From: Pseudomonas sp. HS6
GTDB lineage: Bacteria; Pseudomonadota; Gammaproteobacteria; Pseudomonadales; Pseudomonadaceae
Reading direction: 5' to 3'
DNA length: 64,000 nt
Assembly: GCF_023375815.1 (NCBI RefSeq)
Contig: NZ_CP067412.1
Location: 620,001-684,000, forward strand
The notes below the pieces were generated by a model, which did no database searches, had not been told where the DNA came from, and saw only the letters and a list, made by a program, of their open reading frames with translations. Below are positions 34,515 to 43,593 of the stretch, one piece after another; the stretch's first letter is position 1; each line of letters opens with the position of its first letter. A program made the position numbers and the translations under genes.

Positions 34515-35456
34515 TCAGATCCACCCGCCCCACTGCAAGAAGAAGATCCCGACGTTGGTGGTGATTGCCGCCATCAACGTGGTCAACACAATGATCGCCG
34601 CCGCCAGTTCATGATTGCCCTGGGCTGCACGGGCCATGACAAAACTCGCGGCCGCCGTCGGGCTGCCGAAGTACAGAAACAGAATCCCCAGCTCCGCCCC
34701 ACGAAAGCCCCACAGCCACGCACCCAAGGTCGCGAGCACCGGCAGACCGATCATCTTCACCAGACTGGAGCTCAGCGCCAGGCTGCCGCTCTTGCGCAGC
34801 GCCGCCAGCGACAGCGTGCCGCCAATGCAGATCAGCGCCAGTGGCAGCGTGGTTTGCGCCAGATACTGGCCTGACGTCTCCAGCCATCCCGGCAGACCGA
34901 TCTTGAACCAGGCAAACGGCGCCGCCGCGATCACGCTGATGATCAGCGGATTGCTGATGACGCTTTTGCAGATGCTCCACGGATCGGACTTAATCACCGG
35001 GCTGTACACCGCCAACACGATGGTCGAGAGAGTGTTGTAGAAGAGGATCACCAGCGCCGCGAGAATCGCCCCGAGGGAAATCCCGTAGTCGCCGTACATG
35101 CTCGCCGCCAGCGCCAGACCGATCACCCCGTTGTTGCCGCGAAACGCACCCTGGGTGTAGATGCCGCGATCTTCACGCGGGCAGCGAAAAATCGCCCAGC
35201 CCCAGGCCAGGGCAAAACTGGCCAGGGTGGCGAGGGCGAAATAGATCAGCAGCGCCGGTTGCAGCGCAGCGTGCAAATCAGCATGCAAGATGCCGAGAAA
35301 CAGCAGCGCCGGCATGGTGACGTTGAACACCAGCGACGACGCCGTGTGGATGAAGTTGTCGTTGATCCAGTCGATGCGCTTGAGCAGCACACCGAGAAAC
35401 AGCATGGCAAACACCGGCGCGGTGATGTTCAGGGTTTCAAGGAAGATTGCCAGCAT
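34515..35456 (-). CDS. AEC-family permease (auxin efflux carrier type)
   Basis: 313-residue inner-membrane transporter of the AEC (membrane transport protein) family with about ten spans in two halves. Visible motifs include FNVTMPALLFLGIL, FRGNNGVIGLALAASMYGDYG and FGSPTAAASFVMARA. Substrate not predictable; bacterial members move dicarboxylates or amino-acid derivatives. Convergent with the CMD gene, only 10 bases between stops. Confidence 0.85.
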   Translation of the reverse strand: MLAIFLETLNITAPVFAMLFLGVLLKRIDWINDNFIHTASSLVFNVTMPALLFLGILHADLHAALQPALLIYFALATLASFALAWGWAIFRCPREDRGIYTQGAFRGNNGVIGLALAASMYGDYGISLGAILAALVILFYNTLSTIVLAVYSPVIKSDPWSICKSVISNPLIISVIAAAPFAWFKIGLPGWLETSGQYLAQTTLPLALICIGGTLSLAALRKSGSLALSSSLVKMIGLPVLATLGAWLWGFRGAELGILFLYFGSPTAAASFVMARAAQGNHELAAAIIVLTTLMAAITTNVGIFFLQWGGWI

Positions 35457-35524
35457 GCCGGGGAGCCTTGGAGGTGAGCGTCGTTAGGGGGCTAATGATA
35501 AGCCACTTTGGGCTGCTTGCCCCT

Positions 35525-35846
35525 CAAAAGCCCCTCACCCCAGCCCTCTCCCGGAGGGAGAGGGAGCCGAATGGGGGATATTCAAGAGGTCCGCCGACCT
35601 GGAATGACATTGCCGAATCCATAATCAACTCGGTCTTGCAGGTCGATGTTTGACGCAAGACAACTCGGTCGGCCCCCTCTCCCCCCGAGAGAGGGAACCG
35701 ATCGGGGAATATTCAAAATATCCGCCGACCTGAAATGACATTGCTGAATCCATAATCAACTCGGTATTTCAGGTCGGTGTTTGACGCAAGACAACTCGGT
35801 CAGCTCCCTCTCCCTCCGGGAGAGGGCTGGGGTGAGGGGGCTTTTG
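35525..35846. repeat. Palindromic element: inverted ends around two 131-base tandem copies
   Basis: A 43-base left end (35525-35567, starting CAAAAGCCCCTCACCCC) is the inverse of the right end (35803-35846), differing by one extra base. Inside, two copies of a unit repeat with period 131 (about 35551-35681 and 35682-35812), sharing CCGCCGACCTG, GAATCCATAATCAACTCGGT and TTTGACGCAAGACAACTCGG. No coding potential. Looks like a non-autonomous palindromic element or fused pair. It fills the AEC permease-garD spacer (35457-35861). Confidence 0.8.
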
Positions 35847-35861
35847 ATCTGCCCGAGATCA

Positions 35862-37415
35862 TCAAGTAATCGGCGCCGGATTGAACAACGTAATGTCGTT
35901 GTGCAGCTTGTGTTTCTCCGCCCACGTCTGCTGCTTGCCGCTCGCCACAGCCAGATAGTAGTGGAACAACTCCCACCCCAACTCCTCGATGCTCGCCCGC
36001 CCAGTAGCAATCCGTCCGGCATCAATATCGATCAGGTCCGGCCAACGCTGCGCCAGCTCCGTACGGGTCGAAACCTTCACCACCGGTGCCATGGCCAGAC
36101 CATACGGAGTACCACGCCCGGTAGTGAACACATGCAGATTCATCCCCGCCGCCAGTTGCAACGTGCCGCAGACAAAATCACTCGCCGGCGTCGCACAGAA
36201 AATCAAACCCTTCTGCTTGAAGCGCTCCCCCGGACCGAGCACGCCATTGATCGCACTGCTGCCGGATTTGACGATCGAGCCCAGCGACTTCTCGACAATG
36301 TTCGAAAGCCCGCCCTTCTTGTTGCCCGGCGTGGTGTTGGCACTGCGATCCGCTTCGCCCTTGGCCAGGTAACGGTCGTACCAGTCCATCTCGCGCACCA
36401 GTTCCTCGGCAACGGTTTTGGTCTGGGCCCGTGAGGTCAGCAGGTAAATCGCATCACGCACTTCGGTGACTTCGGAAAACATCACCGTCGCCCCCGCCCT
36501 CAGCAGCAAGTCCGAGGCATATCCAAGCGCCGGGTTGGCGGTGATCCCGGAAAACGCATCACTGCCGCCACACTGCATGCCGAGGATCAGCTCGGACGCC
36601 GGCACGGTTTCGCGGCGGCGCTGGTCGAGTTTCTTCAGACGGGTTTCGGCCAGCTCCATGATCTGCTCGATCATCTCGGTGAAACCGTGACTGGAATCCT
36701 GCAAGCGATACAGCCACGGCTCGCTCAGATCCACCGATGCGTCGTCCTCGTGCATCACCTGCCCGGCCTGCAATTTCTCGCAGCCCAGACTGATCACCAG
36801 CGCCTCGCCCCCCAGGTTCGGGTTACGCGCCAGATTGCGCACGGTGCGGATCGGGATATAGGCGTCGGTGGCCGTGATGGCCACGCCGCAACCGTAACTG
36901 TGGGTCAGCGCCACCACGTCATCGACGTGCGGATACTTCGGCAACAGCTCATCCTTGATCCGTTTCACCGCGTGATCCAGCACCCCGGTGACGCACTGCA
37001 CGGTGGTGGTGATCCCGAGGATGTTGCGCGTGCCGACGGTGCCGTCGGCATTGCGATAACCCTCGAACGTGAAGCCTTCCAGCGGCGCCTGGGCGTCCGG
37101 TACATCGGTGGACAGCGGCAGGCTGTCCAGCGGTGGCGCGGTCGGCATGCGCAGTTGATCTTCCTTGACCCAACTGCCACGGAGAATCGGCTGCAACGCA
37201 TAACCGATGATCTGGCCGTAGCGAATCACCTGGCCGCCCTCGGGAATGTCCACCAGGGTGACCTTGTGGCTCTGCGGCACGAAATCCACCGTCACCAGGC
37301 CATCGGCAAATTCGGTGCCGGCCGGAACGCCCTGGTCATTCACCACAACCACTACGTTGTCCCGCTCGTGCAAGCGGATGTAGCGCGGCGAGTCGGAATG
37401 TTCAATCAACTGCAT
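35862..37415 (-). CDS. garD: Galactarate dehydratase (UxaA/GarD family)
   Basis: 517-residue enzyme that dehydrates galactarate to 5-dehydro-4-deoxy-glucarate. An N-terminal SAF domain (about 10-85; [12 protein letters not shown]) precedes the UxaA-type catalytic region ([43 protein letters not shown]). Length matches GarD rather than shorter altronate dehydratase subunits, though altronate cannot be excluded from sequence. Neighbouring kdgD and semialdehyde dehydrogenase complete the route to alpha-ketoglutarate, supporting galactarate. Confidence 0.88.
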   Translation of the reverse strand: MQLIEHSDSPRYIRLHERDNVVVVVNDQGVPAGTEFADGLVTVDFVPQSHKVTLVDIPEGGQVIRYGQIIGYALQPILRGSWVKEDQLRMPTAPPLDSLPLSTDVPDAQAPLEGFTFEGYRNADGTVGTRNILGITTTVQCVTGVLDHAVKRIKDELLPKYPHVDDVVALTHSYGCGVAITATDAYIPIRTVRNLARNPNLGGEALVISLGCEKLQAGQVMHEDDASVDLSEPWLYRLQDSSHGFTEMIEQIMELAETRLKKLDQRRRETVPASELILGMQCGGSDAFSGITANPALGYASDLLLRAGATVMFSEVTEVRDAIYLLTSRAQTKTVAEELVREMDWYDRYLAKGEADRSANTTPGNKKGGLSNIVEKSLGSIVKSGSSAINGVLGPGERFKQKGLIFCATPASDFVCGTLQLAAGMNLHVFTTGRGTPYGLAMAPVVKVSTRTELAQRWPDLIDIDAGRIATGRASIEELGWELFHYYLAVASGKQQTWAEKHKLHNDITLFNPAPIT

Positions 37416-37426
37416 GACGCCGCTCC

Positions 37427-38791
37427 TCAGGAATGCGCTTGAGACAATTTACCGGTGGCTTCGGAACCGCCATTGGTTGGCGGCTCTTTGAGTACCACAC
37501 GTTTGATCGGGCCGACGATCACCAGATAGCTGAATACCGCCACCAGCGCGTTGGCGCCGACGAACACCAGCGCCCATTTGAACGAACCGGTGGAGCTGAT
37601 GATGTAGCCAATGACGATCGGGGTGGTGATCGACGCGATGTTGCCGAAGGTGTTGAACAGGCCGCCACTGAGACCGGCGATCTGTTTCGGCGAAGTGTCG
37701 GAGACCACCGCCCAACCCAGCGCACCCACGCCTTTGCCGAAGAAGGCCAGAGCCATGAAGCCCACCACCATCCATTCCACTTCAACATAGTTGCAGGCGA
37801 CGATGCTGCTGGAGACCAGCAGACCGGCGATGATCGGCGCCTTGCGGGCGAAGGTCAGCGAGTGGCCCTTGCGCAGCAGGTAATCGGAAATCACGCCGCC
37901 GAGGACGCCGCCGATAAAGCCGCAGATCGCCGGCAACGAGGCAATGAAACCGGCCTTGAGAATAGTCATGCCGCGCTCCTGCACCAGGTACACCGGGAAC
38001 CAGGTCAGGAAGAAATAGGTAATGCCGTTGATGCAGTACTGGCCCAGGTAAACGCCGAGCATCATGCGATTGGTCAGCAACTGGCGGATGTAGTCCCATT
38101 TCGGGCCGTCAGCCTTTTTGCCTTGCTTCTGGTCCATGTCGACCATGCCGCCGTTGTCGGCGATGAACTTCACTTCCGCTTCGTTGGCCATCGGGTGCTG
38201 GCGCGGGCTGTGGATAACCTTCAGCCAAATCAGCGAGAACACGATGCCGAACAGGCCCATGACAATGAACACGTGCTCCCAGCCGAAGGTGTAGACGATC
38301 CAGCCCATCAGTGGCGCGAACAGCACAGTGGCGAAATATTGCGCCGAGTTGAAGATCGCCGAGGCGGTGCCGCGTTCGGCAGTCGGGAACCAGGCCGCGA
38401 CGATGCGTGCGTTGCCGGGGAACGATGGCGCCTCGGCCAGGCCCACCAGGAAGCGCAACATGAACAGCGCGACGATGGCCGTGGACATGCCGAACTCACC
38501 GACGAAGCCTTGCAGCACGGTGAACAGCGACCAGGTGAAGATGCTCAGGGCATAGACTTTTTTCGAGCCGAAGCGATCGAGCAACCAGCCACCGGGGATT
38601 TGCCCGGCCACGTAGGCCCAACCGAATGCAGAGAAGATGTAGCCGAGGGTGACCGCGTCGATGCCGAGGTCTTTTTGCAAACTGGAACCGGCGATCGCGA
38701 TGGTGGCGCGGTCGGCGTAGTTGATCGTGGTCACCAGGAACAGCATGAGCAGAATCAGATAGCGGACGTGAGTCGGCTTGGACGATTGCAT
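37427..38791 (-). CDS. gudP: MFS glucarate/galactarate transporter (GudP/GarP-like)
   Basis: 454-residue major facilitator of the anion:cation symporter family with twelve spans. The N-terminal [15 protein letters not shown] and [19 protein letters not shown] segments are typical of glucarate/galactarate and related sugar-acid importers. It lies directly upstream of garD on the same strand (11 bases apart), so it presumably supplies garD's substrate. Confidence 0.88.
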   Translation of the reverse strand: MQSSKPTHVRYLILLMLFLVTTINYADRATIAIAGSSLQKDLGIDAVTLGYIFSAFGWAYVAGQIPGGWLLDRFGSKKVYALSIFTWSLFTVLQGFVGEFGMSTAIVALFMLRFLVGLAEAPSFPGNARIVAAWFPTAERGTASAIFNSAQYFATVLFAPLMGWIVYTFGWEHVFIVMGLFGIVFSLIWLKVIHSPRQHPMANEAEVKFIADNGGMVDMDQKQGKKADGPKWDYIRQLLTNRMMLGVYLGQYCINGITYFFLTWFPVYLVQERGMTILKAGFIASLPAICGFIGGVLGGVISDYLLRKGHSLTFARKAPIIAGLLVSSSIVACNYVEVEWMVVGFMALAFFGKGVGALGWAVVSDTSPKQIAGLSGGLFNTFGNIASITTPIVIGYIISSTGSFKWALVFVGANALVAVFSYLVIVGPIKRVVLKEPPTNGGSEATGKLSQAHS

Positions 38792-38845
38792 GTAGATGTA
38801 CTCCCACTGATTATTTTTATGCGCGGGTGAATCTTCTTTGGTCTT

Positions 38846-38946
38846 TGTGGGAGCTGGCTTGCCAGCGATGCAGGCGACTCGTTGTATCAGTCACTCCGCG
38901 GTGATGCTATCGCTGCGATGCGGCGACCCGACAAGCCAGCTCCCAC
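38846..38946. repeat. REPIN-like inverted repeat pair, second class
   Basis: TGTGGGAGCTGGCTTGCC near 38846-38863 and its inverse ACAAGCCAGCTCCCACA at 38930-38946 flank about 65 bases. This differs from the AGCGAGCTTGCTCGCG class at 32.5 and 48.2 kb. It separates gudP from the upstream dehydrogenase gene. Confidence 0.75.
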
Positions 38947-38960
38947 AGGTACTGCGTGGA

Positions 38961-40400
38961 TCAGGAACCGATGTAGGCGGTTTTCACCACGGTGTAGAAC
39001 TCTTGCGCATAGCGGCCTTGCTCACGTGAGCCATAGGATGAACCCTTACGGCCCCCGAACGGAACGTGGTAATCGACACCGGCGGTCGGCAGGTTGACCA
39101 TCACCATCCCGGCCTGGGAATGACGCTTGAAGTGGTTGGCGTACTTCAGCGACGTGGTGGCGATGCCCGCCGACAGACCGAATTCGGTGTCGTTGGCCAT
39201 GGCCAGTGCAGCGTCGTAATCGGCCACGCGGACGATGTTGGCCACCGGGCCGAAGATCTCTTCGCGGCTGATGCGCATCGACGCTTCGCTGTCGGCAAAC
39301 AGCGTTGGCGCGAGGAAGTAACCCTCGGTATCGCAGGTCACCAGACCGCCGCCGCTGACCACACGGGCACCTTCGGACTGGCCGATGTCGATGTATTTCA
39401 GGTCCTGCTCAAGCTGCGCTTGTGAAACCACCGGACCAATGTCAGTGCCCGCTTTCAACGCGTGACCGACCTTGATCGACTTCATGCGCTCGGCCATGGC
39501 TTCGACGAATTTGTCGTGAATCCCGGCAGTGACGATCAGTCGGCTCGACGCGGTGCAACGTTGGCCAGTGGAGTAGAACGCGCTCTGCACCGACAACTCG
39601 ACCGCCTGTTTGAGGTCGGCGTCGTCGAGAATGATCTGCGGGTTCTTGCCGCCCATCTCCAGTTGCACCTTGGCCTGACGCGACACGCAATTGACCGCGA
39701 TCTGGCGGCCCACACCGACGGAGCCGGTGAAGCTGATGCCGTCGACTTTCGGGCTGTTGACCAGTGCTTCACCGACCACGCGACCGCTGCCCATCACCAG
39801 GTTGAACACGCCAGCCGGGAAGCCTGCACGGGAGATGATTTCGGCCAGCGCCCAGGCGCAACCCGGCACCAGATCCGCCGGTTTCAACACCACGCAGTTG
39901 CCGTAGGCCAGGGCCGGGGCGATTTTCCACGACGGAATCGCAATCGGGAAATTCCACGGGGTGATCAGGCCGACCACGCCGAGGGCTTCGCGGGTGACTT
40001 CAACGTTGACGCCCGGGCGCACCGACGGCACATAGTCGCCCGACAAACGCAGGCACTCGCCGGCGAAGAACTTGAAGATGTTGCCGGCGCGGGTCACTTC
40101 GCCGATGGCTTCCGGCAGGGTCTTGCCCTCTTCCCGGGCCAGCAAGGTGCCGAGCTCTTCGCGGCGGGCGAGGATTTCAGTGCCGACTTTGTCCAGCGAG
40201 TCGTGGCGGGCCTGAATGCCCGAGGTCGACCACGCCGGGAACGCGGCGCGCGCGGCGTCGATGGCGGCGTTGACCTGAGCCAGATCAGCCTTGGCGTAGT
40301 CGCCGATGGTGTCGCTCAGCTCGGACGGGTTGATGTTCACCGAGTAATCGTTGCCGGTGATCCACTCACCGTTGATGTAGTTGTCATAGCGCTTGGTCAC
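38961..40400 (-). CDS. Alpha-ketoglutarate semialdehyde dehydrogenase
   Basis: 479-residue aldehyde dehydrogenase (NADP-type fold). The catalytic cysteine is in [12 protein letters not shown], and the general-base glutamate in [12 protein letters not shown]. The N-terminus [20 protein letters not shown] resembles 2,5-dioxovalerate dehydrogenases. Adjacent kdgD makes exactly that substrate, so oxidation to alpha-ketoglutarate is well supported by context. Confidence 0.88.
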   Translation of the reverse strand: MTKRYDNYINGEWITGNDYSVNINPSELSDTIGDYAKADLAQVNAAIDAARAAFPAWSTSGIQARHDSLDKVGTEILARREELGTLLAREEGKTLPEAIGEVTRAGNIFKFFAGECLRLSGDYVPSVRPGVNVEVTREALGVVGLITPWNFPIAIPSWKIAPALAYGNCVVLKPADLVPGCAWALAEIISRAGFPAGVFNLVMGSGRVVGEALVNSPKVDGISFTGSVGVGRQIAVNCVSRQAKVQLEMGGKNPQIILDDADLKQAVELSVQSAFYSTGQRCTASSRLIVTAGIHDKFVEAMAERMKSIKVGHALKAGTDIGPVVSQAQLEQDLKYIDIGQSEGARVVSGGGLVTCDTEGYFLAPTLFADSEASMRISREEIFGPVANIVRVADYDAALAMANDTEFGLSAGIATTSLKYANHFKRHSQAGMVMVNLPTAGVDYHVPFGGRKGSSYGSREQGRYAQEFYTVVKTAYIGS

Positions 40401-40420
40401 GAATCATTCTCCTGACGCAA

Positions 40421-40446
40421 AAGGCCGCTGATTGCTCAGCGGCCTT
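40421..40446 (-). terminator. Intra-operon terminator/attenuator between kdgD and the dehydrogenase gene
   Basis: Perfect 11-base stem AAGGCCGCTGA / TCAGCGGCCTT with a 4-base loop; on the minus strand it ends in CCTTTTGCG. It sits 16 bases downstream of the kdgD stop and 20 bases upstream of the next start, so it may lower downstream expression. Confidence 0.6.
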
Positions 40447-40461
40447 ATTTATAGAGTTGGG

Positions 40462-41373
40462 TTACTGCGCACCTTGCTTGTCGATCAGCGCGGCGAGCAT
40501 TTCGTACTCTTCGCGGGTCAGGTCGGTCAGCGGCGCCCGCACCGGGCCTGCGTCATAGCCGGCGATCTTGGCGCCTGCCTTGACGATGCTCACGGCGTAA
40601 CCGGCCTTGCGGTTGCGGATGTCCAGGTACGGCAGGAAGAAGTCGTCAATGATCTTGCCAACGGTGGCGTGATCTTCGCGGGCAATCGCGTGGTAGAAAT
40701 CCATCGCAGTTTTCGGGATGAAGTTGAACACCGCCGACGAGTAGACCGGCACGCCCAGGGCCTTGTAGGCAGCGGCGTAGACTTCTGCGGTCGGCAAACC
40801 ACCGAGGTAGCTGAAGCGATCGCCGAGGCGACGACGGATCGACACCATCAGTTCGATATCACCCAGACCGTCCTTGTAACCGATCAGGTTCGGGCAGCGC
40901 TCGGCCAAGCGCTCCAGCAGAGGCGCGGTCAGGCGGCAGACGTTGCGGTTGTACACCACCACGCCGATGTTCACCGATTTGCACACCGCTTCAACGTGGG
41001 CGGCAACGCCGTCCTGGCTGGCTTCGGTCAGGTAGTGCGGCAGCAGCAAAAGACCTTTGGCGCCCAGACGCTCGGCTTCCTGAGCGTATTCGATGGCTTG
41101 ACGGGTCGAACCGCCAACACCGGCGAGGATCGGCACGCTGCTGGCGCAGGTGTCGACGGCAGTCTTGATGATTTCCGAATATTCGCTGGCAGCCAGGGAG
41201 AAGAATTCACCGGTGCCACCGGCGGCGAACAGGGCCGAAGCACCGTACGGGGCCAGCCATTCCAGGCGTTTGATGTAGCCCGCGCGGTTGAAATCGCCTT
41301 GGGCATTGAAATCGGTGACCGGGAACGACAGCAGGCCGGCGGAGAGGATGGACTTCAGTTCTTGTGGATTCAT
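40462..41373 (-). CDS. kdgD: 5-dehydro-4-deoxyglucarate dehydratase KdgD
   Basis: Class I aldolase-fold (DHDPS family) enzyme, 303 residues, converting 5-dehydro-4-deoxy-glucarate to alpha-ketoglutarate semialdehyde with loss of CO2. The Schiff-base lysine is in [11 protein letters not shown], and the tyrosine of the catalytic motif in VVYNRNVC. The N-terminal [14 protein letters not shown] is characteristic. It is the first gene of the catabolic set and has its own promoter and operator upstream. Confidence 0.93.
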   Translation of the reverse strand: MNPQELKSILSAGLLSFPVTDFNAQGDFNRAGYIKRLEWLAPYGASALFAAGGTGEFFSLAASEYSEIIKTAVDTCASSVPILAGVGGSTRQAIEYAQEAERLGAKGLLLLPHYLTEASQDGVAAHVEAVCKSVNIGVVVYNRNVCRLTAPLLERLAERCPNLIGYKDGLGDIELMVSIRRRLGDRFSYLGGLPTAEVYAAAYKALGVPVYSSAVFNFIPKTAMDFYHAIAREDHATVGKIIDDFFLPYLDIRNRKAGYAVSIVKAGAKIAGYDAGPVRAPLTDLTREEYEMLAALIDKQGAQ

Positions 41374-41432
41374 TATTCGAACACCCTGGTAGCAACGTTT
41401 TTTGTGTGAGTGGACCGTTCAGCCTTCGCCGA

Positions 41433-41471
41433 AGTTGTAGGTCATCGTACAACTTAAAAGATAACCGTCAA
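41433..41471 (-). promoter_or_regulatory. kdgD promoter with overlapping operator palindrome
   Basis: On the minus strand TTGACG (41471-41466) and TACGAT (41449-41444) are 16 bases apart, a good sigma-70 promoter. A palindrome with 7-base arms AGTTGTA / TACAACT covers 41433-41454, across the -10. Its sequence AGTTGTACGAT recurs before the regulator gene at 44392-44402, pointing to repression by that FCD regulator. Confidence 0.7.
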
Positions 41472-41518
41472 CTGCATTTCATCGCTGGAGGGCATTTTTT
41501 GTCGGACAAGATTTCTTT

Positions 41519-41574
41519 TTGACGTAGGAGATTTCTCGACTAGGCTCGTTTTAACTGTATATGCATACAGTTAA
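41519..41574 (+). promoter_or_regulatory. LexA (SOS) box over a sigma-70 promoter
   Basis: TTAACTGTAT-ATGC-ATACAGTTAA at 41551-41574 has perfect 10-base arms and the CTGT-N8-ACAG core of the gamma-proteobacterial LexA box. A promoter TTGACG (41519-41524), 16-base spacer, TAGGCT (41541-41546) predicts transcription to start at about 41553, inside the box. This is the classic geometry for LexA repression of the downstream gene at 41611. Confidence 0.8.
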
Positions 41575-41610
41575 ATAAAAATCTACCGACGACATATCAA
41601 GGAGAAAGAA

Positions 41611-42909
41611 ATGTCCGGTCTACAACCAAAATGCCTTGAAAAACCCACACCGGTCATCGCCCGATTCGATGATCTTTTCACCCCCGGCGGCATCGCTTTC
41701 AGTGCCGAGAATCCGCATCTGTTGCTGCACATCGCCGACTCGCACAGCGATGTCGAAGCCGTGACCGCCCCGCCCGCTCAAGCCTTGAAAGGCAAACCGC
41801 AGTTGCGCTTCGAAGGCGCGGAACACGCGGCTATCGGCGACAACACCCGACTGCGCTTCGTTGAAAATGCCGAGCCAGTGCTCGCGCAAAATGTGCCGCT
41901 GCATCTGCCGAACGGGTTGGCGCTGACCTACGGCCAGGTGCTGGCGTTGGGTGGTGACTTCTACGGAGTCGTCGACCGGCCAATCAACGAAGGCGCCACC
42001 CCGGCGGATCGCCTGCAACGCTTTTCGGCGGCGTTCGACACCCTCGCAACGCTGCCCGCCTCCCGGGCCGAGGCGCCACAGATTCTCGCGATCATGCAAA
42101 AGGAGATCGACGCGGTTAAACAGGCGATCAAGGACGGCAAGCAACCCCATGAGGCTTATGACGCTTTGGGAGATACGTTGTCGGAAGAGTGGAACAAGAT
42201 CACTGGCGGCGGCAGTTTCGTCTCGGCGCTGTTCCCGCTCGGTCGCTACCTGAAACTGGCGGCGAACAATGCCGACCATTTCGGCGAATGGGCCCGCCAG
42301 GCCTACATCGCCGGGCACACCATGGCCCTGCAAACCGCCGCAGCCGCCCACGCCAGTCAGGACGAGCTACAGCTGGAACGGGCTTACGCGATGAACGCGT
42401 TCGCCGATCACTACCTCACCGATCTGTTCTCTTCCGGGCATTTGCGAGTGCCACGCAAGGCCATGGCTGCCGCAGTGACGCCGAGCGATCTGGGCTCGTT
42501 GATCACTCGCTTCATGCATGACGAAGACAGCAAATTCGGACTCAAGGTGCGCAACGGACATGGAGAGCAATGGCGGGCTTTCGGTGACAAGCGCTACTTC
42601 GAGGCAGCCGACACCGACAATCGCAATCAGGTGAATCACGCGGTGCAGGATTCGGCGGACGAAGTGTATGCCGCGTATTCCAGCGGCAACGTGCCGACCA
42701 CCTTCAACGCGCTGCAACGGTTACCGGATCTGACTTTCGTGATGAATCTGACGAACAACTTTTCCCCGCTTTTCCGCGTTCAGGGCAACAAAGTCCTGCG
42801 GCGCAAGGACGTCAACAACCTCAACGACACCGCCACCGTCGACGACTGGTGGGGCTGGAGCACTTACCTGCTGCTCAAGGACTATCACCCAACCGGCAAC
42901 ACCCATTAA
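41611..42909 (+). CDS. Putative zinc-dependent phospholipase C-like protein, SOS-controlled
   Basis: 432 residues. The middle contains LTYGQVLALGGDFYGVVD (about 105-122) and AYAMNAFADHYLTDLFSSGH (about 258-277) followed by LRVPR, a pattern seen in zinc phospholipase C (PlcB-like) proteins. Candidate metal ligands are Asp116, His223, His236, Asp266/His267, Asp271 and His277. No signal peptide or membrane segment is visible, unlike secreted phospholipases. AAGGAGA lies seven bases before the ATG. First gene of a three-gene set behind a LexA box. Enzymatic activity is inferred from motifs only. Confidence 0.6.
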   Translation: MSGLQPKCLEKPTPVIARFDDLFTPGGIAFSAENPHLLLHIADSHSDVEAVTAPPAQALKGKPQLRFEGAEHAAIGDNTRLRFVENAEPVLAQNVPLHLPNGLALTYGQVLALGGDFYGVVDRPINEGATPADRLQRFSAAFDTLATLPASRAEAPQILAIMQKEIDAVKQAIKDGKQPHEAYDALGDTLSEEWNKITGGGSFVSALFPLGRYLKLAANNADHFGEWARQAYIAGHTMALQTAAAAHASQDELQLERAYAMNAFADHYLTDLFSSGHLRVPRKAMAAAVTPSDLGSLITRFMHDEDSKFGLKVRNGHGEQWRAFGDKRYFEAADTDNRNQVNHAVQDSADEVYAAYSSGNVPTTFNALQRLPDLTFVMNLTNNFSPLFRVQGNKVLRRKDVNNLNDTATVDDWWGWSTYLLLKDYHPTGNTH

Positions 42910-42920
42910 GGAGCGATTCG

Positions 42921-43112
42921 ATGACGATTAAATTGAAAGTTGAACTGGCCTCGGGCCAATCGTTGAAAGGCGCGCCGCTGCAATTGCTGGTCAACGGCGT
43001 AGCCATCGCCCGCGCGTCGGTAGATGCCCAGGGTCAGGCGACATTCGACGTCAGGCCCGGCCCGGGCAAACTGGCGGTCAGGGTGGATCGTTCGATACTG
43101 CCCCAGAGCTGA
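42921..43112 (+). CDS. Small beta-rich protein, companion of the phospholipase-like gene
   Basis: 63 residues (MTIKLKVELASGQSLKGAPL). The pattern of alternating hydrophobic residues with GQATFDVRPGPGKLAVRV resembles a carboxypeptidase-regulatory or transthyretin-like beta-sandwich. Function unknown. It begins 11 bases after the preceding stop with AAGGAG ahead of its ATG, so co-expression is very likely; a role as inhibitor, carrier or adaptor is speculation. Confidence 0.6.
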   Translation: MTIKLKVELASGQSLKGAPLQLLVNGVAIARASVDAQGQATFDVRPGPGKLAVRVDRSILPQS

Positions 43113-43171
43113 AATGCCCGGACAAGATTGCCCCGGCGCGCCTCACCGATTCGCCGGGTAAAGTGCGACGA

Positions 43172-43193
43172 CTGCCGCGAAGGATCGCGGCAG
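43172..43193 (+). terminator. Hairpin between the second and third cassette genes
   Basis: Perfect 8-base arms CTGCCGCG and CGCGGCAG around a 6-base loop, followed by ATCTTTC. It could partly terminate transcription or set the stoichiometry of the third gene. Confidence 0.45.
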
Positions 43194-43214
43194 ATCTTTC
43201 AAGGAGAACGAATC

Positions 43215-43589
43215 ATGACGTTTGCCGCTGCACACCTTCCACAATTCCCCGATCACGCCAGCGACTCGATCATCCTGCGGCTGTCGACCCTGAGTGACGA
43301 CCTGATCATCCGCGTACCCGACGGACAGAACACCCCGCCGAACTGGGATGTGTATCCGATCCTCGGTGACGATCCGGAAGAGCCTGAATGGCTGGGCCTG
43401 TCGGAACCGACCGGTGTCTGGGACGACGCACTCGACGATATGGTCGGCCTGACGGGAATCGAACTGAGCATTCCCCGATTCGAGCTGGAAAAGTACCTGA
43501 ACAGCACTGTTGAACTGCGCTACAAGTTCGCTGATGAGTCCAGTCTGGAACCGTGCTCGGAGCCGCTGAAGCTCTACGTCGAAGCCTGA
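43215..43589 (+). CDS. Small Ig-like-domain protein, third gene of the cassette
   Basis: 124-residue acidic protein (MTFAAAHLPQFPDHASDSI). The C-terminal VELRYKFADESSLEPCSEPL resembles the beta-sandwich domains repeated in large Pseudomonas surface proteins, but here it stands alone. No signal peptide is visible. AAGGAGAACG precedes the ATG at 43215. Its stop is only four bases from that of the convergent regulator gene. Function unknown; linked by position to the SOS cassette. Confidence 0.6.
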   Translation: MTFAAAHLPQFPDHASDSIILRLSTLSDDLIIRVPDGQNTPPNWDVYPILGDDPEEPEWLGLSEPTGVWDDALDDMVGLTGIELSIPRFELEKYLNSTVELRYKFADESSLEPCSEPLKLYVEA

Positions 43590-43593
43590 TTCC

